64,000 nucleotides of DNA from Streptomyces sp. NBC_01454 (GCF_036227565.1 NZ_CP109461.1:1-64000), one strand, 5' to 3'. Positions 17,224-26,320 are shown, numbered from the stretch's first letter. Made by a program: numbers and translations. The notes: generated by a model from the sequence alone, not told the origin.

Positions 17224-17904
17224 ATGACCACCCGCGATGACCTGATCCGTTATGCGGCCACGGCCCGCACCGTGACCGCCGACGGTCTCGCTCCGTACCT
17301 GGACCGTCTCGAAGCCGAAGCCCGAGCCGATGAGCGCGAACGCGTCGCCGACGAGATCCACCGCGCCGACCGGCCCACCTTCGCCGACGGAGAGCGCCCC
17401 GACCTTGTCGTCTCCGTCATGCGCAACATCCACGTCCGCATCGCCGAAGACGGATGGTCGGCCCCGTACTGGAAGCCCGAGACGTTCGACCTCCCTGAAC
17501 CCAGTGCCGACACGGCCAGCATGTGGCAGACCGCCAGCAACGCCGTCGCCTGGCTCAACTCGACCAACGCGGCCAGCGACCATGAGACCGCCATGCGGCT
17601 CATGAAGCTGACAGAAGAGGCAGGCGAGGTGATGCAGGCGTACATCGGCCTGCAGGGCCAAAACCCGCGGAAGGGGCAAACGCACACCGCCGACGATGTG
17701 GCCGCCGAACTATGCGACGTCATCCTCACCGCCGCGGTCGCCCTCCACCAGTTCACCACCCAGCCAGCCGCCATCCTCGAGCACCACATGCGGCGAGTCG
17801 ACAAGCGTATGCGCCAGATGGGCAGCGCCACATTCCCGTGCGGCTGCCGAACCGGGCAGGGCTGCACCTGCCCCTACCCCAGTGCCAGCGAGGAGCAGCA
17901 GTGA
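17224..17904 (+). CDS. MazG-like nucleotide pyrophosphohydrolase
   Basis: 226-residue protein. The C-terminal half carries the all-alpha NTP-pyrophosphatase signature, [11 protein letters not shown] (EExxE-type) followed by [11 protein letters not shown] (ExxD-type), the Mg-binding motifs of the MazG/dUTPase-2 superfamily. Such enzymes hydrolyse NTPs or dNTPs to NMP and pyrophosphate. The N-terminal 90 residues are a charged helical region, and the C-terminus has a Cys-rich [11 protein letters not shown] tail. The start is set by GAGGAGCAGC ATG. Its stop overlaps the next start. Confidence 0.8.
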   Translation: MTTRDDLIRYAATARTVTADGLAPYLDRLEAEARADERERVADEIHRADRPTFADGERPDLVVSVMRNIHVRIAEDGWSAPYWKPETFDLPEPSADTASMWQTASNAVAWLNSTNAASDHETAMRLMKLTEEAGEVMQAYIGLQGQNPRKGQTHTADDVAAELCDVILTAAVALHQFTTQPAAILEHHMRRVDKRMRQMGSATFPCGCRTGQGCTCPYPSASEEQQ

Positions 17905-18114
17905 CCAAGAAGCCGGCCGTCCCCGCCTTCCTTGTCGACTATCTGGAGCAGCGGGAAGCGCACCGGGCCGAAGCCGTGAACACCATCCTCGCCTCCCTCT
18001 CGAAGTGGGAGCAGGCGCTGGTCCATGACGCCGCTGTCATGGGCTACGTCCAGGGCATGCGGCACCCGGAGGGCGAGCCCATCGGCAAGGACCGGCAGAC
18101 CATTGCCCACGTAG
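17901..18114 (+). pseudogene. Hypothetical gene truncated at a recombination junction
   Basis: A GTG at 17901 overlaps the MazG stop and opens a Streptomyces-type hypothetical protein with [14 protein letters not shown] and a TIAHVV end. At about 18111-18114 the coding sequence changes abruptly to rarA sequence in another frame, so the C-terminus is missing. The protein kind is familiar from Streptomyces accessory DNA but has no assigned function. Confidence 0.65.
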
Positions 18115-18556
18115 TTCATCGACGAGATCCACCGCTTCTCCAAGGCCCAACAGGACGGCTTGCTCCCCGCCGTCGAGGCAGGACTGATCTCTCTGATCGG
18201 CGCGACGACCGAGAACCCGAGCTACAGCGTGAACGCCGCGCTCGTCTCACGCTCCATCCTCGTGGTGCTCCGACCTCTGGAGAGCCGACACATCGTCGCA
18301 CTCCTGGCGCGGGCACTTCAATGACGCCCCGCAACTCAGCGCGACCGGAATCGGCATCGAGGACGCTGCACTCGGTGCGATCGCCGACCTCTCCAGCGGC
18401 GACGTCCGCCAGGCGCTGAACCGTCTGGAGACCGCTGTTGCCACGGCGCAGGCCGTCGGCAAGAGCACCATCGACCGGCAGGTATTGGAGCAGATCACCG
18501 GATCCGCGCTGCAGCACTACGACGTCATCTCGGCGTTCATCAAGTCGCTCCGCTCC
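18115..18556 (+). pseudogene. rarA: rarA (mgsA) fragment 1: Walker B to C-terminal domain
   Basis: Starts abruptly with [14 protein letters not shown] (Walker B) and [11 protein letters not shown] (sensor 1), so the Walker A half is gone. A stop follows a frameshift near 18318. Coding then resumes in another frame with SSGDVRQALNRLE and HYDVISAFIKSLRS. RarA is the clamp-loader-like AAA+ protein acting at stalled forks; this copy cannot be functional. The rest of the gene is found, in order, at 21031 and 22037. Confidence 0.85.
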
Positions 18557-18609
18557 CGGCCAGTTCGAACCAGCCGGGCTTTTTCATGTTCGGGAACAAG
18601 GAGATAGCG

Positions 18610-19122
18610 ATGTCGACGATGTACACCCTGGTCCAGCACTCCGGCGGGCTAGGGTTCGAACAGGCGGTGGGGGAAATTTCGGTCGCCACCAAGAGGGAGC
18701 AGGCCCGCATCCAGCGCGCAGGCGGCGTTCTTTTCAAGACGTACAAGGCGGCTTCAGACGCTGCGTTTGCGGAGAACTTCCCGCCTGGTATCGAAGGGAT
18801 CGTCCCGCAGGCCAGAGGCACCTTCTCTGACAAGCTTGTCAGCGACCTGCGACTCTACATCCCACCCACCGGATTCGACACTCCTGTGGTGAAGGACCCG
18901 GTGATGATCCAGGGGTATGAGGTGCAGCTTTGCTATCCCGTGGCGGGCCGTCGATTGATCCTGGCTGAGCTGGACGGCAAGTTCGTCATAGCGACCATCC
19001 CGGCCGAAGGCGTTCCGTCGGAGTGGGAACACGGCAACTACCGCTCCGATCCTGGGGCTGCTGCGTCAAGGTACGGCGCTCGGTACGCGGAGCTGACCGG
19101 TCTGGGACTGGCAGATGGCTAA
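18610..19122 (+). CDS. Hypothetical protein inside split rarA
   Basis: 170 residues starting at an ATG with a near-ideal AAGGAG 7 bases ahead. Mixed alpha/beta composition (ATKREQARIQRAGGVLFKTY early; EVQLCYPVAGRRLILAELDG later). No signal peptide or membrane segment, and no recognised family. It overlaps the next gene by 8 bases and sits in DNA inserted between rarA pieces 1 and 2. Confidence 0.65.
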   Translation: MSTMYTLVQHSGGLGFEQAVGEISVATKREQARIQRAGGVLFKTYKAASDAAFAENFPPGIEGIVPQARGTFSDKLVSDLRLYIPPTGFDTPVVKDPVMIQGYEVQLCYPVAGRRLILAELDGKFVIATIPAEGVPSEWEHGNYRSDPGAAASRYGARYAELTGLGLADG

Positions 19123-19381
19123 GCGCGTCCAGTGGTGTGGCAAAAAGCTGATCGCGGGTGAGGGCGGCATCGGCTGGGAGCGCCAGGAGGACGGCAAGTA
19201 TCAGGCCGAGCTGTTCGGGGTGACCTACGAGTTGGAGAAGCGTCGTAGGTCCCAGGCTGAACGCGGCGATTCCGGCTGGTACCTGTACAGCACCGGCGCA
19301 CCGGACGGGAACTTCTTCGGCGACCAACTCGGCCGTGTCATTGGTAGTTTCGTCGCCGCTCTTCAGAAGCAGAGCTCGTGA
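19115..19381 (+). CDS. Small basic hypothetical protein
   Basis: 88 residues, MAKRVQWCGKKLIAGEGGIG and onward, with a beta-rich core (WERQEDGKYQAELFG) and a C-terminal amphipathic helix. Overlaps both neighbours, so probably translated as an operon with 18610 and 19378. No family recognised. Confidence 0.6.
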   Translation: MAKRVQWCGKKLIAGEGGIGWERQEDGKYQAELFGVTYELEKRRRSQAERGDSGWYLYSTGAPDGNFFGDQLGRVIGSFVAALQKQSS

Positions 19382-19567
19382 GGGCGCGACTGTTCACTCA
19401 CTGGTCCGTCGGTCTGGACTCTTGGGTGAACACCTACAGGTGCGCGGTTGATCGGGGTCCCATCGAGTTCACCTACTACCTGTCGACGGCCGTGGAGACC
19501 ATTCCCGGGGTGGAGGAGACCGAGACGTGGTTCTACGGCCTGCACACTGGGGCGGCTCGGGTGGTTA

Positions 19568-20735
19568 CTGACTTCGGCTCGTCAGGGTGATCTTTGTGGA
19601 AGTCGATGATGTGGCTGGGGTGTTGGTAGTAGTTCGTGGTGTGTGAGGTATGCGGATGGGGGCGGGCTGACCGCGATGGGGCGTCAGCGTCGCGAGACGG
19701 TGCGGATGCAGGCGGCCGAGTTGTTCGAGCAGAAGATCAAGCCGCCGGAGGTGGCCCGGCGACTGCGGGTGAGCCGGAAATCGGCTTACCAGTGGCAGCA
19801 GCTGTGGCGAGACGGCGGCATGCAGGCCCTGGTCTCGCGTGGGGCGAGCGGGTCACGGTGCCGTCTGTCGCCGCGCTGCCTGGAGAAGCTCGCCGCATAT
19901 CTGGAGCAGGGTCCGGCCGCGCATGGCTGGGTGGAGGACCAGGTGTGGACCGCGGCGCGGGTGTCCACGCTGATCGGCAGGAAGTTCCATGTCTCATACA
20001 GCGTCTCGGGCGCAACGAGGCTGATGCGCCGGCTCGGTTTCAGTCCGCAGGTGCCCGCGCGCCGGGTGGCCGAGCGCGACGAGCAGGCCGTCACCGTGTG
20101 GAAGGAGGCGACCTGGGCGGAGGTAAAAGAACGAGGGCGGCCTGCGGGGGTTACATCTGCTTCGAGGACGAGGCGGGTTTCACCCGGCGGCCGCCCCGAG
20201 GCCGCACCTGGGGCCGGCGCGGCATCACGCCGGTCGTGACCGTCAGCGGACGCAGGTCGGGACGCCTGTCCGTGGCCGGACTGGTCGCCATGCGGCCCGG
20301 CTCGCGCACCCGGCTGTGCCACCGGCTGATCTCCCACCCGGCGGGCAAGGGCAAGCGCCGCAGCATGGACGAACGTGACATCATCGCGCTGATCGACGGC
20401 GCCCACCGGCTCGTCAAGGCGCCGATCGTGCTGGTATGGGACCGGCTCAACACCCATGTCTCCCGCAAGATGCGTGAGTTGATCGACCAGCGCGCGTGGC
20501 TGACGGTGTTCCTGCTGCCGGCCTACTCGCCCGACCTGAACCCGGTGGAATGGGTGTGGGCACACGTCAAACGCAGCCTGGCCAACCTCGCAGTCATGGC
20601 CCTCGACCGCCTGGAGGCGCTCGTTCGCAACCGGCTCAAACGACTCTAATACCGGCCCGCCACCCTCGACGGCTTCATCGCCGGAACCGGCCTGGCCCTC
20701 GACATCCCGACGTCACCCTGACAAGCCGAAGTCAG
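19568..20735 (+). mobile_element. IS630-family insertion sequence
   Basis: 1168-bp element flanked by the TA dinucleotide (19566-19567 and 20736-20737), the target duplication used by IS630/Tc1-mariner elements. The ends, starting CTGACTTCGGCT, form an inverted repeat of about 25 bp with one mismatch (19568-19590 against 20713-20735). Contains one transposase gene in two frames. Confidence 0.9.
19643..20649 (+). CDS. IS630 transposase in two frames (likely -1 frameshift)
   Basis: The first frame (to 20239) carries the winged-helix DNA-binding part (PPEVARRLRVSRKSAYQWQQ). The second frame takes over near 20125 at a GTAAAAG site and carries the DDE catalytic part: CFEDEAGF (first Asp), VLVWDRLNTH (second Asp), and AYSPDLNPVEWVW (Glu). 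This OrfA/OrfB arrangement with a -1 slip is common in the family, so the element may be active. The internal ATG at 19676 is an alternative start. Confidence 0.85.
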
Positions 20736-21030
20736 TAACGGCCGGATCGTTGCGCGCATGCTCTGGAGCGTTGACGTTCCCGTAGAGAAGTGGCGAGCCT
20801 GGCGCGCCGAGTACGACTGGGGCGTGGCCGTGCAGCCGGGCGTGCGGCGGGATGTCCTGCGGTTCATCGCTCGGCAGCTGTACTCCTCCGGCATGCTCCC
20901 GGAGACCGACGCCGTGATGACCGTGACACGGGCCCGGGAGGGCCGCACAGCCCGTTGGCGCACCATCCCGGACCCGATCCGCATATACCGGCCCGAGGAC
21001 CGCGTGCGCGCCGGGGCACGGTATCTGTAA

Positions 21031-21078
21031 GCGCGCCTTGGCTCGGATCCCGATGCAGCCCTGCACTGGCTGGCACGG
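21031..21078 (+). pseudogene. rarA: rarA fragment 2
   Basis: A short stretch reading LGSDPDAALHWLAR matches the RarA segment that normally follows SAFIKSLR (fragment 1) and precedes the HASEDVG segment (fragment 3). It directly follows the TAA of the interrupted hypothetical gene and is in the same frame as the reading frame after it. Confidence 0.65.
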
Positions 21079-21450
21079 GGCTTCCGCCTGTTCGACGCGG
21101 CCGTGATCCGTGAGGATGTCCTCAGCCTCACCCCCGCCGACATCTCCACGTGGCGCAAGCAGGGCGGGCAGGAGTTCTTCGCCGAGAGCAGGCTCCTGTG
21201 CCTCTCCATCATGGAGGGCATCCAACTCACCTCGCGCATCGGCGTGATTCCGGCGTCTCAGGTCCCGACCCGCATCGAGGAGATGCGCGATTTCCTCGCC
21301 ACCCAACTTCCGACGACGTCGGTAGCGCTGGAGACCCAATGCGGCCGTCGGCCCGGGGGCATCGTGCTGCGCACCCACGACCGCGGGCACATCGCCAAGG
21401 CGCGGTTGGAGGACTACGAGAAGGCCCTCCGCCGCCGGTCCGGTCGCTGA
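21079..21450 (+). CDS. 5-prime-truncated hypothetical protein
   Basis: Continues in frame from the rarA scrap with FRLFDAAVIREDVLSLTPAD and ends at 21450. The first possible start inside is the GTG at 21103 (about 115 residues). Helical, with EGIQLTSRIGVIPASQVP and a C-terminal Lys/Arg-rich helix. There is no ribosome-binding site near 21103, so the true N-terminus was probably lost at the junction. No family recognised. Confidence 0.45.
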   Translation, partial: GFRLFDAAVIREDVLSLTPADISTWRKQGGQEFFAESRLLCLSIMEGIQLTSRIGVIPASQVPTRIEEMRDFLATQLPTTSVALETQCGRRPGGIVLRTHDRGHIAKARLEDYEKALRRRSGR

Positions 21451-21540
21451 AAACCAGCCCAGGCTCGTTGATTTTGACGCTCGGGCCCCAAGCGGCATGA
21501 GGCCGTCTCCCCCTTCCCACCATCCTTGAAGGAGTTCCAG

Positions 21541-22014
21541 ATGAACAAGGCGCAGCTCGTAGAAGCCATTGCCGACAAGCTCGGTAGCCGTCAGACCGCC
21601 GCCGATGCGGTGGACGCGGTACTGGATGCAGTCGTCCGTGCGGTGGTCTCCGGTGACCGCGTATCGGTCACCGGATTCGGTTCGTTCGAGAAGGTCGACC
21701 GCCCCGCCCGCTACGCCCGCAACCCGCAGACGGGTGAGCGTGTGTGGGTCAAGAAGACCTCGGTGCCGAGTTTCCGGGCCGGCCAGGGCTTCAAGGACCT
21801 GGTGAGCGGTTCGAAGAAGCTCCCCAAGGGCGGCGAGGTCTCCGTCAAGAAGGCTCCCAAGGGCAGCCTGACTGGCGGCGCGGCCATCAAGAAGGCCACG
21901 GCGAAGAAGGCCAGGGCGTCCGCCATCAAGAAGCCCAAGGCAGCCACCACCAAGAAGGCCACAGCAGCCCGTTTCAGGAAGGGCGCGGCGACAGCCAAGA
22001 AGCCTTCGGTGTAG
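21541..22014 (+). CDS. hup: HU-family nucleoid protein with Lys/Ala tail
   Basis: 157 residues from the ATG at 21541, preceded by GAAGGAG. Residues 1-90 are a full HU domain (MNKAQLVEAIADKLG, VTGFGSFEKVDRPARYARNP). The C-terminal 65 residues are a Lys/Ala-rich tail with KKA/KKP repeats, as in the Streptomyces HupS type and mycobacterial HupB, which condense DNA. It lies between rarA fragments 2 and 3. A plasmid-borne HU may compact the replicon or silence its genes. Confidence 0.92.
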   Translation: MNKAQLVEAIADKLGSRQTAADAVDAVLDAVVRAVVSGDRVSVTGFGSFEKVDRPARYARNPQTGERVWVKKTSVPSFRAGQGFKDLVSGSKKLPKGGEVSVKKAPKGSLTGGAAIKKATAKKARASAIKKPKAATTKKATAARFRKGAATAKKPSV

Positions 22015-22036
22015 ACCATTTGTCCGGGCGCCCCTT

Positions 22037-22487
22037 ACCCGGGCGATCGTGCACGCGAGCGAGGACGTCGGCGTGGCTGATGTCCTCGCTGCGCTCGGTG
22101 GCCGTCACCGCGGCGCAGGCTGTGCAGCTGATCGGCACGCCCGAGGCCCGGATCAACCTTGCCTAAGCGACGGTCGCGATCGCTACCGCACCCAGGAGTC
22201 CGGCGATCATCCGCGGTGTCGACCAGGCACTCGAGGATGTGCGGCGAGGCCGCACCGGGGAGGTTCCGGTGCACCTGCGCGACGCGCACTACCCCGGAGC
22301 CAAGACCCTCGGCCACGGCCAGGGCTACCTGTATCCGCACGACTTCGAGCACGGAGTCGTCACCCAGCAGTACCTACCTACCTGACCGAGCGCTCGGCAG
22401 GCAGTACTACGCGCCGACTGCCAACGGCTTCGAAAAACCATCAACCAACGGCTGAGCGCTATCCGCAGCCTCACGGCGGCCCGGGAG
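22037..22487 (+). pseudogene. rarA: rarA fragment 3: C-terminal part, multiply frameshifted
   Basis: Begins with AIVHASEDVGVAD, then in another frame TAAQAVQLIGTPEARINLA, VPVHLRDAHYPGAKTLGHGQ, YLYPHDFEHGVVTQQYLP and a GRQYYAPTANGFE segment, in the same order as the RarA C-terminus. At least three frame changes occur, one at a CTACCTACC duplication and one at an A5 run. This completes the broken gene begun at 18115. Confidence 0.8.
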
Positions 22488-22714
22488 AACAGGCCATGAC
22501 CTACATCGACGGCCCGCAGGTGCCCGCAATCGGGTCAAGTTCTAGGAGCGGCATGGAACTCATCAACCACCACCAGGTACTTGACTGCGGACACACGCCG
22601 GGTGAACTTTTCACATTCCAAGGCCCGGGTGTTTTCACCGACCACGGGCGTTTCCCCTTGAGCGTGGACACCCTGATCATTGGATCGTGATGATCCATAG
22701 GACAGGAGTTCCCG

Positions 22715-23002
22715 TTGGGGACGTCGAAGTACTCGCCTGAGTTCCGGGCCGATGCCGTCGCGCTGTATCACTCGAGCCCGGGTGGGACGTACGCGTCGGT
22801 GGCCAAGGACCTGGGCGTCAACCACGAGACGCTCCGCACGTGGGTGCGGGATGCCGAGCAGGCCGCCCGGCCCGGGGCGGTGGAGGCCACCGCGATGGAG
22901 AAGGAGAACCGGCAGCTGAGGGCGCGGGTGAAGGAACTCGAGCTCGAGCGGGAGATCCTGCGGAGGGCCGCGAAGTATTTTGCGGCGGAGACCAGTTGGT
23001 GA
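22715..23002 (+). CDS. IS3 OrfA (helix-turn-helix)
   Basis: 95 residues with a TTG start 6 bases after AGGAG. HTH_8/transposase_8 type: KYSPEFRADAVALYH, then LGVNHETLRTWV as recognition helix, followed by a leucine-zipper-like region (LRARVKELELEREIL) used for multimerisation. The stop overlaps OrfB by 4 bases. A -1 frameshift giving an OrfAB fusion transposase is normal in the family. Confidence 0.92.
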   Translation: MGTSKYSPEFRADAVALYHSSPGGTYASVAKDLGVNHETLRTWVRDAEQAARPGAVEATAMEKENRQLRARVKELELEREILRRAAKYFAAETSW

Positions 23003-23895
23003 GCAGCCGCTTCCAGTTCGTCGAGGATCACCGTGGCGCCTTCGGCGTCAAGCGGCTGTGCCGGGTACTCGCGGTCTCGCGTTCCGGCTTCTACCGGTGG
23101 CTGGCCGGCGCATCCGCGCGGGCCAGCCGGGCGAGGGCGGATGCCGAGCTCGCCGAGCGCATCAACCGGATCCATCAGGAATCGGACGGCACCTATGGGG
23201 TTCCGCGCGTCACCGCCGAGCTGAAGGAGGCCGGGAAGCCGGTCAATCACAAGCGGGTCGAGCGCGTCATGCGCAAGTTCCACATCGTCGGGCTGCACCT
23301 GCGCAAGAAGGTCCGCACCACCATTCCCGAGCCGTCGGCGACACCGGTGCCGGACCTGCTCCAGCGGGACTTTGCTGCCCCGGTGCCGAACACCAAGTAC
23401 GTGGGCGACATCACCTATCTCCCGATCGGCAACGGCCAATTCCTTTATCTGGCAACGGTGTTGGACCTGTGCTCGAAACGCCTGACGGGCTGGTCGATCG
23501 CCGACCACATGCGGACCTCGCTGGTCACCGACGCGCTCAGGGCCGCAGCGAGGGCCCGCGGCGGGGACGGCCTGCGCGGGGCGATATTTCACAGCGACAA
23601 CGGGGCGCAATATGTGTCGAAGGAGTTCGCCCAGGTCTGCTCGGAGCTGGGCGTGACCAGATCGCGAGGCACGGTCGGCACAAGTGCGGACAACGCCGCC
23701 GCGGAGAGTCTGAACGCGACCATGAAGCGCGAAACGCTCCAGGGCCGCAAGCGGTGGAACGGGGCCAGTGAGGCCCGCCTCGCGGTCTTCCGCTGGGCGA
23801 CCCGCTACAACACCCGCCGACGGCACTCCCGCCTCGGCCAGATCAGCCCGATCACCTACGAACAGCGATCAACTACGCTGGCCACCGCCGCATGA
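22999..23895 (+). CDS. IS3 OrfB transposase (DDE)
   Basis: 298 residues from the GTG at 22999; the frame is open upstream through orfA, fitting an OrfAB frameshift product. Carries the rve-type catalytic core: KYVGDITYLP (D), IFHSDNGAQYVS (D) and ESLNATMKRE (E), plus an N-terminal HTH_21-like region (GVKRLCRVLAVSRSGFYRW). Apparently intact. Confidence 0.92.
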   Translation: MSSRFQFVEDHRGAFGVKRLCRVLAVSRSGFYRWLAGASARASRARADAELAERINRIHQESDGTYGVPRVTAELKEAGKPVNHKRVERVMRKFHIVGLHLRKKVRTTIPEPSATPVPDLLQRDFAAPVPNTKYVGDITYLPIGNGQFLYLATVLDLCSKRLTGWSIADHMRTSLVTDALRAAARARGGDGLRGAIFHSDNGAQYVSKEFAQVCSELGVTRSRGTVGTSADNAAAESLNATMKRETLQGRKRWNGASEARLAVFRWATRYNTRRRHSRLGQISPITYEQRSTTLATAA

Positions 23896-24319
23896 CAACC
23901 GGTGTCCACGATCACGGGGAAGGCCCCCACGAGACCGGCGAACGAGTCTGCCGAACGTGTAGCGAGACCCGGCACTACGACCGCGTGCGCAAGCAGTACG
24001 CAGAGGTCGAAGCAAAAGCAGCGGCAGAGGGCTGGACATACGAGTACATCGACACCTCGTACGAGGTGTGGTGTCGCAGTAGCGAACTAGTCGGCAAGCT
24101 GGTCTGCCGTGCCTACTGGCGCGGCCAGGACGACCCTCATCACGACATCTTCCAGCCCGCGCACATGTACAACTTCGCCTTCAAGCGGCTCAAGGACGTC
24201 GTGCCGAATTCTCCGGTGACCGGCTTTGCCCTGGTCTTCGAGGACGGCACTCGCGATCCGCTCTGCTACGACAAGGTGTGCGTGGCAGAGAACTCTCAAT
24301 TGGAAGGAAGGGAAAACGC

Positions 24320-24715
24320 GTGAGCAATGAATCGACCACTCGGGAAGTCGAAACCTACACGCGGTATTCGGCGTTCAGCAGCGAAGTGCGACAGATCCGG
24401 GAGCCGATCACACACGCCGAGGACACCACAGAGACTCTGGCGGCAGGCAGGATGCTGGTCCGCGTCCGGCCGCACTACCACGTGCCGGACGGTCGAGGTT
24501 CGCTCAAGGTGGTCCGGTCGGCGTTCTGTTTCGAGGCATACGTAATCCGCACAAGCGGCGAAGACATGGTGATGGTCGAATTCGTCTGGAAGACCGACAG
24601 TGCGCCGTGGCAGACGAAGGGGGTATTTAAGCCGAGCGAGCTGCACCGGGTCCATGAGTGCGAGTGCGCGGCGTGCAAGGGCAAGAACGGCATCGCCGAG
24701 TTCGAGGGGGCGTAA
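24320..24715 (+). CDS. Hypothetical protein with CxC/CxxC tail
   Basis: About 131 residues from a GTG at 24320, just overlapping the previous stop and preceded by GAAGGAAGG. The N-terminal two-thirds is beta-rich (RMLVRVRPHYHVPDGRGSLK, SGEDMVMVEFVWK). The C-terminal CECAACKG is a likely metal site. Part of a run of five co-directional small genes to 26978. No family recognised. Confidence 0.65.
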   Translation: MSNESTTREVETYTRYSAFSSEVRQIREPITHAEDTTETLAAGRMLVRVRPHYHVPDGRGSLKVVRSAFCFEAYVIRTSGEDMVMVEFVWKTDSAPWQTKGVFKPSELHRVHECECAACKGKNGIAEFEGA

Positions 24716-24717
24716 TC

Positions 24718-25098
24718 ATGGCGACGATCGAGGATTACCGGGACGCGTTTGACCCGGCCCACGTGTTCGAGATTCCAGAAATATACGACGGGGACCCGCC
24801 GGCCACGATCTCGGCGCAGCCCATGGGCGGAGGCACACCGGGCCGGAAGTACTCCGGGCGCTGGTTCTACGAGCTCCGGGTCAGCGGCGAGGTCGTCGCG
24901 TCCGACAACCGCTTCGAGTCCGGAACCTCGCTCTCCGCCAAGCAGGTCGCCGCCAGCGTACTGCTGCATCTGGTCGACGCAGTCAACGACGACTCCCTGG
25001 CCAACTGGTCAGAGGCGGCGATGGAATTCGGCGGGAAGAACGCGGACCGGCTCTCGTTATGGGCTGCCGGAATCGAAGAGGGGGACGACGAATGCTGA
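24718..25098 (+). CDS. Acidic hypothetical protein
   Basis: 126 residues beginning MATIEDYRDAFDPAHVFEIP, two bases after the previous stop. Acidic overall, with a beta hairpin (WFYELRVSGEVVAS) and a C-terminal helix (LLHLVDAVNDDSLANWSEAA). No cysteine motif and no signal peptide. Stop overlaps the next gene by 7 bases. Function unknown. Confidence 0.6.
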   Translation: MATIEDYRDAFDPAHVFEIPEIYDGDPPATISAQPMGGGTPGRKYSGRWFYELRVSGEVVASDNRFESGTSLSAKQVAASVLLHLVDAVNDDSLANWSEAAMEFGGKNADRLSLWAAGIEEGDDEC

Positions 25099-25598
25099 TG
25101 GAAAGCGACGGCAGGGACCTACGGATGCCGATTGGCGTCCTGATTGACAACCGGGGATCGAAGTGGTCGGTGTACGGCGTCCGCCGGGACGAGGCCGGTG
25201 AAGTCACAGGGGCGTACATCGAATTCAGTGAGCGTGCCGACGGCGGCGGCCTGTCCGCGAAGAACTGGGGGCTCCAGTCACCGCACTGGACAAAGGGCAT
25301 CTCCTCGGCCGCCATGCTGAAGCTGTTCTACCGCATCGAATACCGGATGTTCCGGCACGAGCATCCGGACTTCTTCGAGTGCGTCGACTGCTCGTACGTC
25401 GCGATCGACAGCGAGTTCGCGGCCGGGCAGTTGGCCCGTGAGTGGCTGGCCGGCAAGGGCTGGCCGGTCGGGTCCTACGAGACCAAGAAGGCACACGGCT
25501 ACACCGGCGGGGGCGTCACCGTGTGGCGCTTTGAAATCCCCACCGAAGAGGCGCACGAATCCAGCAGTGAGCGCAGTAGGCGACTCGCCTGGTATTGA
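25092..25598 (+). CDS. Hypothetical protein with CxxC
   Basis: 168 residues from the ATG at 25092, overlapping the previous gene. Begins with a beta-rich domain (PIGVLIDNRGSKWSVYGVRR) followed by RMFRHEHPDFFECVDCSYVA, whose His/Cys residues could bind zinc. No family recognised. The stretch 25599-25693 after it shows no gene. Confidence 0.6.
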   Translation: MLMESDGRDLRMPIGVLIDNRGSKWSVYGVRRDEAGEVTGAYIEFSERADGGGLSAKNWGLQSPHWTKGISSAAMLKLFYRIEYRMFRHEHPDFFECVDCSYVAIDSEFAAGQLAREWLAGKGWPVGSYETKKAHGYTGGGVTVWRFEIPTEEAHESSSERSRRLAWY

Positions 25599-25693
25599 AA
25601 ACGGGCCCGGCCGGTCAGGCAACCGAATGCGTGCCCCCCTGCCTCCGCGCCGGGCACTCAGAAAGTCAACTTCGACATCAGGGAGGGAAAGAA

Positions 25694-26320
25694 GTGTTTG
25701 CCGTTGGCGACCTGGTCGGCTTCGATATCGAAACCGACGATGGTTTCACGGAGCGCCATTACGCGACGATCGAGCAGTTTCGGAAGCGGGACGGCAACAA
25801 CTACCGGCGTAAGCCCACGCAGCCGTACGCCGCATTCCTGGCCCCCGAGCACAGCAGCACCCAGGTTCTGCCGCTGACGAAGCTGACCCAGGCGGTCGAC
25901 GACTTCGAGATCATCACCGACCACTCCACGATCCACGCGGACGCCCGGGAGTGGAACGACTGGTACTTCAAGTGCCTGCGTTGCGGTGGCTTCACCTATA
26001 AGGGCGCCGAGGTTATGGCGATCCACAAGCAGTCCGGGCAGCGCGTGCGCCTGTGCAACGACTGCTACAAGCCCGAAGAGCTGGCTCGGCTCGGCCACCA
26101 TGTCATGTTCTACGGGCGCGACAGCAGGGAAATCATCGCCGCCTTGACCGCGAACCCGGAACCGCTCGTCGGCCCGGCCAGAGACTCCTACTACGAGAAG
26201 TCCGAGGGTGAATCGTACCGGGAGTGGGCCGACGCCTTCCCCTGGCTCGTCCCCGTCCCGGCCGCTGAGCTGTACGAGCAGTGGAAGGGGGAGCGCGACC
26301 GTGCGAGTGCTGCCGCGTAG
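25694..26320 (+). CDS. Zinc-ribbon hypothetical protein
   Basis: About 208 residues from a GTG preceded by AGGGAGG. The N-terminal part (MFAVGDLVGFDIETDDGF) resembles a small SH3-like barrel. A zinc ribbon is formed by CLRCGGFTYKGAEV and CNDCY (residues about 95-128). The acidic/aromatic C-terminus ends in an Ala-rich tail. Overlaps the next gene by 20 bases. Function unknown; possibly a nucleic-acid-binding accessory protein. Confidence 0.65.
   Translation: MFAVGDLVGFDIETDDGFTERHYATIEQFRKRDGNNYRRKPTQPYAAFLAPEHSSTQVLPLTKLTQAVDDFEIITDHSTIHADAREWNDWYFKCLRCGGFTYKGAEVMAIHKQSGQRVRLCNDCYKPEELARLGHHVMFYGRDSREIIAALTANPEPLVGPARDSYYEKSEGESYREWADAFPWLVPVPAAELYEQWKGERDRASAAA

Larger units (their letters stand above)
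19378..21030 (+). pseudogene. Hypothetical gene cleanly interrupted by IS630
   Basis: A GTG at 19378 overlaps the previous stop and encodes MRARLFTHWSVGLDSWVNTY up to GAARVV at 19567. Removing IS630 (19568-20735) and one TA copy joins this in frame to NGRIVARMLWSVDV and on to a TAA at 21028-21030, giving about 160 residues. The insertion therefore looks recent. The intact protein is of unknown function; downstream residues include WRAWRAEYDWGVAVQ and a basic C-terminus. Confidence 0.75.
22646..23926 (+). mobile_element. IS3-family insertion sequence, copy 1
   Basis: 1281-bp element. Ends share GGGC...TTCCCC..GA.CGTGGACACC as imperfect inverted repeats. It is flanked by a 4-bp direct repeat CCAC (22642-22645 and 23927-23930), consistent with IS3 target duplication. 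Encodes OrfA and OrfB. A near-identical copy in the same orientation is at 48288-49568. Confidence 0.92.
22553..24323 (+). pseudogene. Zinc-binding hypothetical gene split by IS3
   Basis: Left part: an ATG at 22553 after AGGAGCGGC encodes MELINHHQVLDCGHTPGELF up to FTDH at 22645. Right part resumes at 23927 with HETGERVCRTCSETRHYDRV and runs to 24323. Deleting the IS and one 4-bp duplicate rejoins the frame exactly, giving a protein of about 160 residues with a DCGH...CRTC metal site at its N-terminus. The right part alone is open from an IS-internal ATG (23892) and could still make a fusion product. Confidence 0.75.
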
